This document shows positions 37,298 through 46,315 of a stretch of DNA of 64,000 nucleotides, piece after piece (the first letter of the stretch is position 1; each line of letters starts with the position of its first letter). The stretch is taken from NCBI GenBank assembly GCA_018257865.1, contig JAEUBA010000094.1, forward strand, positions 1 through 64,000, in the 5' to 3' direction. The DNA comes from Stereocaulon alpinum. Taxonomy: Eukaryota; Ascomycota; Lecanoromycetes; Lecanorales; Stereocaulaceae. A program made the translations under genes and the position numbers. The notes below the pieces were generated by a model that had not been told where the DNA came from, made no database searches, and was given only the letters and a program-made list of their open reading frames with translations.

Positions 37298-38941
37298 TCA
37301 CCTGTTCTTCTCCTCCTTCCTGCTCTGTCTCGTAGGTAGCACATCGTTGATTTGCGCCTCGTCGAGTAGATCCAACAACCAGTCATTTCCCGTTGAATCA
37401 TTTCCAGGATCATTGGCGAGGGGATTAGAAGCGGCCATCAGAATTTCATACATGTTAATGCTTCCATCGCTATCGATTGCTAATTGTTGAGTTTGGTCAA
37501 AATAGTCGGTGAGCGATACTGACACGTGCCCCTCATCAGCTACAGTTGCGTCGTATGGGGCCCAACATATTCTCCAGATAAACAGTAACGTAGTATCCTC
37601 GGCGTGTCGAACACAGCGCAGTATAATCTCAAGTGCTTTAGGCACGGAGAATGCATGACCATCGACTAAGATGAGCGAATTGTGGCAATAAGCTTTTAGA
37701 GTTGCATTGTATATAATAATGAATGGCGGTGGATCCGCTCGAGAGAAAAATCTCATGCTTCCTTGAAGAGGCGACTCGACATCGCCTATGTGGGGAAATA
37801 GCTTCAGCAAGGGTAACGTGTGCTGAGTGTCTACTCTCCTGGCACCGTAATGACTTTGAAACTCTGGATCAGGTGCAGAGCGGGAGGGCTGTTGTACTTG
37901 TAGCGTAGTTAGCGGGGGAAGATCGGATAAGCTTCTAAGGGTCTGTAGCTGATCTTCTCGCTTTTGCTCCTATAATATGAAGACGTATAGAAGCTCTTGT
38001 ATGGAAGGTTGAGCATTATAGTTAATAATTGTACCAATTATGCCTATCTAAGGGAGTAAATTGTGATTTCGCTCGCTATCAGCAGCGCTATCTTCGGTAG
38101 ATAAAGTCTCTTATAACCGCATCGCCTGCGCTAACACCCGAACTTTATGGAACCCGAATCTTCAACGAGCTTGCAGCCATTCTTGGATATGTGAGAGACT
38201 GGTGAAGACTTCAATTAAGCTGTGCTCGAAAAGAGCTGGGATTGGGCAGAGTATCCGTATTCGCGCGGCTGCAGTTTCGACCTGTGCCCATTCAACCTGA
38301 CTTATACCACATATAACGATGATTGAAGGTATCTCCCCTACGTAGTTAGTTTGTAGAAGTGCTATCTCTCTGAACCATAGTCTGTAAAGCAAATTTGCCA
38401 GATAACATCTTGCTGCCTTACCACTGTGCTGCGCTCGAACGGCTAACAAAGGCCGAAGATCTTTGCGTGGATCTTCAATTTCTGCCAAACTCCGGCAGAG
38501 GCTGAACGCAGCGTCGGTAGATAATACAGTTCCAGGCCCAAGATATTTGCCCAAGATATCATCCGGCTCCTCATCTTTCCCAATCTATATGGTCACATTT
38601 TAAGCGCTTGTCCGGAAGAACTTGATCTTCCCAGAGCGTTCCTTGGAGTTCAACGCGCGTTGATGTCCGAGGCAGAGGGTTTTAATCCATAGTCTCCTGG
38701 ATTCCCCTTGTCTGACGACATATGCGAGAGCGTCCGCTAGGGGAGACTGTATCGTAGTTGGCTCATCATCAATTAGAATCGAGGCATCGTGACTGTCGCT
38801 CTCCACATCCATGTATTCCAGTACATCATAGGAAGGGTATGTCTTCCACGGATATCGCTGTAACGAGTATCGCCAACCTTGCTGCGGCTCGCGGTTGTAA
38901 GGGAATTCCAGCAGAGAAATCTCATATGGTAAGACACCCAT
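37298..38941 (-). pseudogene. HET-domain (heterokaryon incompatibility) pseudogene
   Basis: A single minus-strand frame runs 548 codons from ATG (38,941) to a stop at 37,298-37,300, with six in-frame stops and no frameshift: TAA 38,600-38,602, TAG 38,585-38,587, TGA 38,162-38,164, TAA 38,111-38,113, TAG 38,048-38,050 and TAG 37,970-37,972. The N-terminus is a HET domain: PSYDVLEYMDVE, then ILIDDEPTTIQSPLADAL, then the SRRLWIKTLCLGHQR motif (LWIDALCINQ in the family). Past the first two stops the NVTI/IGKDEEPDD segment fits the usual V..WLG step, and LYRLWFREIALLQ fits the RPWFxRxWxxQE step. HET proteins trigger cell death when incompatible hyphae fuse. Five of the six stops arise from CAA, CAG or TGG by a RIP-type change, and TGA could come from CGA. 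It shares an upstream region with the divergent HET gene at 39,527. Confidence 0.85.
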
Positions 38942-39526
38942 GCTTCGTGAAATCCTTTCAGTTGAGGCTTGATTTGATCATCAGCCTAGGAACCGAGATG
39001 TCCGCCAGAGGCAGATGCAAACCTGCGGTTGACAGACCTGCAGATAGAGACTCTGTCACCTCGTGACTATGATACCGGGCCTCAGCTTGTGCATCTGCAA
39101 GCCGCGGCATGCCAATTGTGACCTGAAGTTTCGAGACTTTGCTCAGTGCTTGCGAGTAGATACCCGGTTACATTCGGAAGGGTGGGCTCACAAGAGGCTG
39201 TATAGACCAGGCAGCAGTAGCGGTCAGCAAATGATATCATTATTGTCTGCAGCATAGAAACGCACCAACCAATGGCAGGCTCTTTGCCCTGGCGGACCCT
39301 GCATAAGCCTGCACACTAGGATTACATATCGTCATTGTCGTCGTCCATTGTCTCCCCCGCCTCTTTATGCAATCTCAGCATATGTATACATTATAGGTCA
39401 TAGACTGTTGAGTCTTGAGCGTGACATTTGGCCAAATCGCGGACTCTTTGGGTTGGACATGCACTGAAGATCATAGCCTGAGGGCCCCCCGTGAGGTGTG
39501 ATCGGAGAGAGCGTTCGGATGACAAC
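38942..39526. promoter_or_regulatory. Divergent intergenic region between two HET genes
   Basis: 585 bp between the starts of two outward-facing HET genes. It must hold both promoters. I see no convincing conserved motif, and no credible ORF. Confidence 0.4.
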
Positions 39527-42101
39527 ATGCAGCATCCAGATGAAAGAAATAATGCCCAGAGACTCGACACGTCAAGCCAGGAGGTGGTGAATAGGCTAAT
39601 CATCGAGGCGTTATTCTTTACGCCCGCAAGGGTAACAACTGCGAGGAGGTATCACTACAATCTCAGAGCCGCCCAAATAAAGAAGGGTGAATGTCTGAGC
39701 GCACTTAGTGACCGTTCAAATGATGGCAGTACTACACCTACATTACCAGAACATCTCATCAAGGCGTTGGCGTTGCAATACGAAAAGGTCTCGGAAACGG
39801 CTGCCTGTCATACAAAGCGAGACTTGACCATTTCGGATCATAACGCAGAACTCTGCAAGCCTTGCCGTCGAATCTTCGATGGCAATGGGAGCTTTGCGCT
39901 TCCAATCACCAAGGTGGAGAAAGGTGTTTATTATAGCTATTGGGATGTAAATCTCTTGAAAAGATCTGCCCAACGCTGTCCGCTGTGCTTGTTGATTCAC
40001 AGGGGACTTGCAACTCCCCTTATGCTATTGGCGGTCAAGGATGTCATCCCTGCGCACTACGATGTTGTTGGTTTCCCCAACGATAAAGAAGTGTACGCTA
40101 TCAGGGTTTTGTTCTATGGTCTGTCTCTTAAAAACACAAGGCTGCTGCCCAAAATCACGGATGAGGTTAGAATTATAATGATGGCCGTACAGCGTAGGTA
40201 ACATCCATCTATGCGTCAGTTTTGGCTAAAACGAGCCCTCAGCATCGCATTTGCCCAAAGATCTTCGAAAGCTCAAGGATAGATCAACGACCACAATCTC
40301 ACCTGGCCATTGCTCAATGCTGATGAATTGGTTGAATAAGTGCGATACTTCGCATGCATGTCTCCGTAATTCCGGGAGGCTTGAACAGGGCCGATCGTCT
40401 CTCCCTACTCGCCTGATCGACGTTGGCAATGATCCACATGCCAGCCATGTGCGCTTAGTCCTCTCTCAGGATCTCCCACCTAGCTTCAGATATCTTACGC
40501 TGAGCCACTCTTGGGGATCATCAGAAGTAGCGGTTACCGTCCAGCTTACAATGAAGAACAAGTCGAGCTTTATGACCTCCATAGGAGTTGAAAAATTACC
40601 AAGAACATTTGCCGACACGATACTCCTCTCGCGCTATCTGGGTGTTTGCTACCTATGGATTGATTCACTTTGTATTGTGCAAGATGATGAGATGGACTGG
40701 AAGACAGAAGCCGCAAAGATGGCCGAAGTATACGCTAACGTATATGTCAATGTAGCAGCCACAGCCTCCTCGAATTCCAGCTAAGGACTATTCAAAGACA
40801 GGAATCCAATGACTACCAAGCGTTGCGTTGCTACGGTGCGGGAAGGCCACTCGCTTATTCCTGCTGGGACATACCAATGTTTTAATGCGAGAGAATGGAT
40901 GTGCCAGATTAGCAGGGCGCCCTTGAGTAAACGCGCATGGGTTTATCAAGAGTGGCTCCTGTCACCACGCATTCTACACTTCGCCAATGACCAAATTTTT
41001 TGGGAGTGTCGGGAGATGCATGCGTCTGAAACATTTCAGGATCATATTCCGGCACGTTACGAGTTTGGTCTGCGAAGGTTTGATCTCGAATCATCCAAGG
41101 AAGTCACCAAGCGGGAATTCCTCGAGATATGGGATACCATAGTGCAGGCATACACGGCGCGTGACCTGACTTATGTTTCAGACAAGCTTACGGCTCTATC
41201 TGGTCTAGCTAGAACCCTGCACCGAAGACACCCAGAAGCAGGAAAATACGTGGGTGGAATGTGGGCAAAGTACTTGATCGATCAGCTGGCCTGGTCAGCT
41301 TCGTGCAAGGCCCATAGATCGAACATTTATCGCGCCCCATCCTGGTCTTGGGCCTCCATGGACGGTAGCATCAGCTCGAACTTCAATTGGCGCCTTGTCA
41401 GTCGAGAACACCGCAATCGAGCCTGCCGCTCTCCAGTTACAATCCTAAGTATTGATACCAGTTTCACAGACGATCTGTTTGATTCGATGATCAAGGCTAC
41501 ATTGAAAGTGGAGGCGCCACTGCTCAAAATCACCATAGAGGCTGGTGAAGGGGCAACAGAGGACGAGGACGACGACAAGAATCGCGAGCCAATTCAGATG
41601 ATGAACAACACTGTCGCAGGAACGCTTTCAAATGAAACAGAGCGCCCAAGACCATTCGGAGATCGCGACTTTCGTCTACTGCTGAGCGCGAAGAATCACC
41701 CGTTTTTTATGAGAGAGGGATCACGAGGACGACTTGACGATGATCGTGATATCTCGGCTGAGCCAGAGCTGTATTTCATGCCCTTACTCATCTACAATGA
41801 TAAGCTTCCGAGGTTCGGTGATGAGGAAGAGCCTGTGGTTGACGAGATCATTGGCCTTGTTCTGGAACCCACGGGTGCAATAGAAGGGCAATACAAGAGG
41901 TGTGGCACATGTACGGTAGAAGAAGCAGATGTTGAGCTTCTGTTGTGCGACCTAGGAAATCAGAAGCCTGATGAGGTCCCGTATGAGCAGTGGAAGCCTG
42001 GGGACATTGGTCTTGATGATATATTTCCTCCGGACTATGTCTGTAAGGACCTGGACTTTATCCCAAAACGCTTCGATCGATTTGTACTTAGCATCATCTA
42101 A
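39527..42101 (+). pseudogene. HET-domain gene with a single in-frame TAA
   Basis: Exon 1 is 39,527-40,193, the intron is 40,194-40,242 (GTAGGT...CTCAG, 49 bp, phase 1) and exon 2 is 40,243-42,101, giving 842 codons. The first in-frame ATG after an upstream GTG was chosen. The N-terminus has a zinc-like CKPCRRIF...CPLCLLIHRG block common before fungal HET domains. The HET domain follows: FRYLTLSHSWGSS, RTFADTILLSRYLGVCYLWIDSLCI-type helix, then EAAKMAEVYANVYVNVAATAS. Codon 403 is TAA (40,782-40,784), and the same frame continues as GLFKDRNP, then PLSKRAWVYQEWLLSPRIL (family RAWxxQExLLSxRxL) and APSWSWASMDG. The stop is one C-to-T change at CpA from CAA. Whether the gene is dead, read through or polymorphic cannot be told. 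A splice removing the stop would delete conserved residues. Confidence 0.85.
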
Positions 42102-42272
42102 AGATTGCTGATCTAGTAACTTCTAGCCTTGCCCGAAAGTTTGAAAGCTTATATCAGCGCAAACATGAAGACAGGGTTATTACTTATCGTCCGGTATACC
42201 TGCTCGTTTTCGCCACTCCTTGCGTGGATTTCGTCGAAATTATTAATTCATTAAGTTACTAGTTAAGAAAAC
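42102..42272. other. Convergent 3' flank
   Basis: Short spacer between the plus HET gene and the minus TPR fragment. Nothing is recognised. Confidence 0.4.
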
Positions 42273-42819
42273 TCAATGGATTGTGCTGCAGATCCACTGC
42301 AAGCTGGCAGCCACGCAGTCTGAGTGACGGTGGGCTATTGAAGCATTTATATGCTGCCTACCCCAGACGATAGCTTGAGCAAGCTCCTTCAGCTTCCTAT
42401 CCCTTTCATAGCGTAAGCTAAGATGGTTGCTGAGGTTGTAAAGGTAGCCGGCTCGATCACTGTTGCCATCTGGTATCAAGTTAACGGCCTCTTGACTGTG
42501 CTTGATTACTTGCGTGAGGTCTTCCGGCTTGCCATCTCTTTCATAACGTGTGCTGAAATGGTTGCTGAGATTGCTAAGGCGGCTAGCTTTATTGGGGTTA
42601 GGATCTGGTGTTAGATATGACCGTCGTGCAGAAAGCATGCATTGGTGGGGTCGGCATCACGTCGTAGGACAGTTGCCCGATACGCCATACGCAAGGCTGA
42701 ATTGTAGGCTTCATCAGACAACGCTGAGCGTCAGGCAGCTGGGGTCGCCGCTCAAACCGCGCCGTGCTTTTAATCGCTTGGACATCTTCGATCGCCTCGA
42801 AACTTAACTGCGACGTCAA
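42273..42819 (-). pseudogene. TPR-repeat protein fragment, frameshifted
   Basis: The minus-strand frame 42,638-42,273 encodes two tetratricopeptide units of the fungal NLR type: NKASRLSNLSNHFSTRYERD with a following AI/AV helix, then DRAGYLYNLSNHLSLRYERD 42 residues later. At DNA level the two units share a ttgctgag core about 126 bp apart. Upstream, TPR-associated sequence continues in two other frames (EAIEDVQAIKSTARFERR, and DEAYNSALRMAYRATVLRRD with stop), so at least two frameshifts are present. Intact fungal TPR arrays of this kind usually follow a NACHT or NB-ARC domain, and none is left here. It lies head to head with the HeLo gene, whose 5' end abuts it. Confidence 0.65.
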
Positions 42820-42824
42820 CCCAG

Positions 42825-43694
42825 ATCGCGGAAGTCGCTGGTCTCGCTATAGGTGCTGTGAGCCTTGCTGTACTGTTCACGACATGCGTTGAATGCCTTG
42901 ACTATATCAGCCTTGGACGGAACCATGGCCGAGACTACGAGCTGTCCATGACAAAGCTTATCTTGCTCAAGGCTAGACTCATCGCATGGGGTCAGTCCCT
43001 TCAAATGACGGTCGGGGGCCGAGAGAATATAGCTTTGCGAGATCACTGGTCCGCAGAGGGGAAAACCGTTGGGAGATGCCTAATAAGCATCAAAATGATG
43101 TTTGAAGAAGCTGATCAGACAGAGTCAAGATACGGGTTGAAGCCACTGTTAGCGCACTCTGGTTCTATCTCCTTACCCCAGGAACAGAGAAACAACGCCT
43201 TCTCTCGAGTCGAGATCGTTTTCGGATCGAGAGTAATCCAAAGGCAAGAGGGAGTCTCGATGCTTCAGAAAACTCGATGGGCGATCTGCGACAAGAAGAA
43301 CTTTGACTCGATGATTGCGGACCTGACTCTCATGGTCGATGGACTCATAGACCTGAGTGAAAGACTGCAGGCGCTCGAGCTTCAGCAGAGGCCGCTGCGG
43401 GTCGAAGTCCAAGCAATTTCGGACGTGGATAGTGTTCATCTCATGGAAGAAGCGTCGGACCAACTTCAAGCCCTAGCCCGGTCGCAAATCACAGAGAGAG
43501 GGAGCGGCAGGCGAGACACGTCCGGTCATACATACATCAATACGATCATCAAGGATCAGGCCAAAGTCCTCAACGGAAGTATCGGCTACCAGAGTCAGAC
43601 CTCGCACGTGTACCGAGGGTTTCAGGTCTTGGAGGATGCACATGCAATACAAGGGGATGTATCAAATGAGGCAGCGCTCGCATTTTCCAAATAG
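42825..43694 (+). CDS. HET-S-like HeLo-domain protein with two amyloid pseudo-repeats
   Basis: The N-terminal region is a HeLo domain (Het-s/LopB, prion-inhibition and propagation): VSLAVLFTTCVECLDYISLG, then GRDYELSMTKLILLKARL and WGQSL. Counting from codon 42,825 the frame has 289 codons before the stop, the length of Podospora HET-s/HET-S, and the LF..CV.C..Y residues fall at the same numbers as in that family. The last 50 residues hold two related motifs about 26 residues apart, IIKDQAKVLNGSIGYQS and GFQVLEDAHAIQGDVSN, resembling HET-s-type amyloid motifs. In the known family a prion fold of the C-terminus turns HeLo into a membrane-attacking cell-death effector. Oddity: the expected ATG reads ATC (42,825). 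The frame is open upstream but has no ATG, so either the start is lost or an upstream exon splices at ..CCCAG. The first ATG (42,948) would remove the toxic helix. No cognate NLR was found, only the adjacent TPR fragment. Confidence 0.8.
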   Translation: MAEVAGLAIGAVSLAVLFTTCVECLDYISLGRNHGRDYELSMTKLILLKARLIAWGQSLQMTVGGRENIALRDHWSAEGKTVGRCLISIKMMFEEADQTESRYGLKPLLAHSGSISLPQEQRNNAFSRVEIVFGSRVIQRQEGVSMLQKTRWAICDKKNFDSMIADLTLMVDGLIDLSERLQALELQQRPLRVEVQAISDVDSVHLMEEASDQLQALARSQITERGSGRRDTSGHTYINTIIKDQAKVLNGSIGYQSQTSHVYRGFQVLEDAHAIQGDVSNEAALAFSK

Positions 43695-44226
43695 CGGGCA
43701 ATAATGAGTTGATGATGGCCGGATCTGGAACTCAAGGAGGTGTACTTGATCTTGTGTTCAGTGAATAGTGTCAAAATATAGGGTAGAACACTTGCTTGTT
43801 AGGTAACTAAGTGCTACTCGCGCGACCTATGTACAGTGGTGCTAACTGAGCCTACTTTGGCCGGAGTGTTGATAGGTAGATAGGCGGATCTACAGCGTCA
43901 GCTAAGAGGGTATAGAACCTATACCAATTGGGGCGAGGGTAGGTAAAGGGGCAGACCCCAAAATCATAATCGAGTCGACCCCAACAGCGGAGATAGACGA
44001 ATGCGCTGAGCTAGTTGGCAAGTTGCAAATGAGGGAATTTGGCAACAACTAGTGGACGGTGTACGGTGAGAACAAAGGTTATTCAAGTACTGATGCGAAC
44101 CATTTCCGGTAATCCTTGTTGGACCAGTCGACCAGCAGGTCTAGGGCCGCAACCATCTGGAAAGCACCTAAAAGGGTCCTTGTCGAACCAATCGGAAGCT
44201 GTCCGTATAAATTCTGCGCCTTGAGG
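43695..44226. other. Convergent intergenic region
   Basis: 532 bp between the 3' ends of the HeLo gene and the minus PD-(D/E)XK gene. No gene or repeat is recognised. Confidence 0.5.
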
Positions 44227-45771
44227 TTAGCTGATCATACCGGATGATACAGTTGGAGCACCAACATTGCTATGATCATCTCCCTTGATTGCGGACAGAA
44301 ACAGATCGTGACCATAGAACGTGAGGACTGGCAGAGTAGGTACCTCACCGCCAGCTTTACCATGCTGCTTCAGAAGCTGTGCTAGTCTCAACAAGCCTGC
44401 GCCGGCCCAGACTGCCAACTGTACATCTGCAACATCCCCACCCGTGAAAGGTATCTTGGTCTCTATGCTGAGGCTAATAGGGTTCAAGCGCAACGAAGCG
44501 CTTGAAGTCTGATTGATGGACTGGGAATTTTTATCCAGGTTAGTAAGGGCTCGGAGGATTCGCTCTTGCATATGCGGTGTTGGTTTGAGGTAGACGGCGA
44601 GGTCAACGAGCTTACTTTGCATCGAGGTGCCGGAGAGATGACTGGGCGATAGCGATGGGGGTTGAATGCGGGCGTCGGTTCTATAGAGACAGTAAGGGTC
44701 AGCCGTATATCACTGACTACAACACGGCGGAACACACATATTTAGGTAGTCCATTGATTCGTGGTATTTGGGATTCTGGATAACCAACTCCAGGATGTGT
44801 TCATGTACTCGGCTGTTCCAATTGGCTTCGGAGTGGAACTCCCTTACACATTTCTTCGCCTGTTTCGAAACATTCTGGAGCTGAACAGTCCACGAACGCT
44901 GGTATTCTCGCTCGTCAACTTCCGTGGTCTCAGAAGATGTGTAGTTGTAGTCTAATGGCCTATCATATTTGTGGAGAATTCTTTCGACGTCGGCCTGCGA
45001 GTCGCGCTGTTAGAACCAAGGGTTACATTGAAGGGATATTAAACATACCCTGAGATGGACTGGGACGACTTGATGTCCACGGCTAATCTCAACCAGTCTC
45101 TCGTATCGGTCCATTACCCCACCCAATCTTTCGGCTACAGCACCATCTAGGTCGCAGAGCTTTGTTGGTCTATCCGCCATCAGAAGGTCGGCCATCCTCT
45201 TCACAGGACTTCGCGACCGAGTGCTGGAAGCTTCATCATTGGTAGACTTGCGTGAGGGAGATGATACGGAGGCTTCTAGCCTGGTGTCTGGGTATGGAAG
45301 CCTTGGTACATGGCCAGCAGCAAGGGTAGCTCGGCTCCTAGCTTTCGGTGTTGGCTCTTCCAAGTCCGTCTCGTCCTCTTGCGTGCTATGGTCTGGTTCC
45401 TCTTGTTCCATTTCCGCTGCTACTTCCTTCCCTCGTGTCTGGGCTTGCTTAGGTTGGCCGCGCCGCGTGACTGGCTTCTTCTGGGGGGTGATGGGCGGAC
45501 CTCTGGCTTTTGCCCTCGGCTTTCGTTGTTTGGAAGGCGAGGCCGGGAGGCTTTGTTGGGTCTCGCGTTCAGCACGAGCGTGTCTATCTTCCAGTGACTG
45601 AGGCATGCGATTCCTATTTATCTCAGCGAGTGGCGGCAAGCAAGATGGACGAAAGTCGTGGCCGTGCTGCTGAAGGGCGCGTTTCCGTTTGCGTTTGTTG
45701 TGAACTTCATTCTGCTGCTGCTCGGAAGGGATAGACTCGAGCCAAGTCAGTACACTGCCACCATCTGACAT
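44227..45771 (-). CDS. PD-(D/E)XK nuclease-like protein, three exons
   Basis: Exons on the minus strand: 45,771-45,049, 44,994-44,738 and 44,680-44,227. The introns are 54 and 57 bp (GTATGT...CTAAC...CAG; GTGTGT...TAG) and the joined length is 478 codons with consistent phases. The N-terminus (GGSVLTWLESIPSE) and the long basic, Pro/Ser-rich disordered region match the layout of the fungal PD-(D/E)XK nuclease-like family. Exon 2 carries the EANWNSRVHEHILELV block. Exon 3 carries SKLVDLAVYL (the Asp position) and LSIETKIPFTG (the ExK position), followed by VQLAVWAGAGL and LPVLTFYGHD. These are the family's catalytic-core landmarks. Substrate and role are unknown for this family. The gene is divergent from a paralogue at 46,316 across about 540 bp. 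Confidence 0.82.
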
Positions 45772-46315
45772 TGGTGCTGATCGTTAAAGTGAAAGATAAG
45801 TTTCATGGTAGGGTCGTACTAGAGGGACGCGCAAAAATGTGGCGTAATCCGGCGGCCGCGATAGAAGGGCTAATCCCCCAGCCGATCAGCCCTATAGTTC
45901 TAGGGCTGAGGCTTAAATTGTCGAAACACAAGATTTGTCCAGGCCTCAGCCCTTCTAGGTAAATATGAAGTCGCAGCGACGTCTTATAGACTAATTCTTG
46001 GTGTTGCAGGTCTTCTACCACATGGAGGTGAGCGGCTCGAGAGGCTTTCTCAGGATTCAAGACCTAGAAGAACGCCTTGCACTCGACTCGGGTATGATAA
46101 GCGGAGCGTTTTCCGCTCGGAGCGGGACATTGTTCCGCTCCCTACAAAGCTTGGCATGAACATGCAGGCGCGTCTGATATATACAATTCTCTACTTACGT
46201 CTATTACCCATGTAAGCCCCATCTTACAGCAGGTCCAACACCCTCGCACTACCCATCCCTATATGTTCTTCGACGCCTCCCCCTCCGGATCCGCGTGGCC
46301 GACCTTTGCAACATT
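45772..46315. promoter_or_regulatory. Divergent promoter region of the two nuclease-like genes
   Basis: 544 bp between the ATGs of the two PD-(D/E)XK genes. A 92-bp inverted-repeat element (45,864-45,955) sits in it, closer to the minus gene. No other motif is clear. Confidence 0.45.
45864..45955. mobile_element. 92-bp TA-flanked inverted-repeat mini-element
   Basis: Terminal inverted repeats GAAGGGCT (45,864-45,871) and AGCCCTTC (45,948-45,955) are perfect and flanked by TA on each side, as after Tc1/mariner-type insertion. Inside are two more inverted repeats: agcccta/tagggct, and gggctgaggc (45,903-45,912) with gcctcagccc (45,943-45,952). The whole can fold into nested hairpins. A RIP-mutated relative lies at 23,150-23,234. 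It has no coding capacity. Tc1/mariner class is inferred only from the TA flanks. Confidence 0.6.

Noticed and set aside
40727..40781. Possible intron (GTATAC...CCAG) near the TAA of the plus HET gene
   Set aside because: Splicing it would remove conserved HET residues and leave the TAA behind, so it does not rescue the frame.
45221..45734. Plus-strand open frames over the minus nuclease-like gene
   Set aside because: Antisense shadows of a GC-rich exon with clear domain support on the minus strand.
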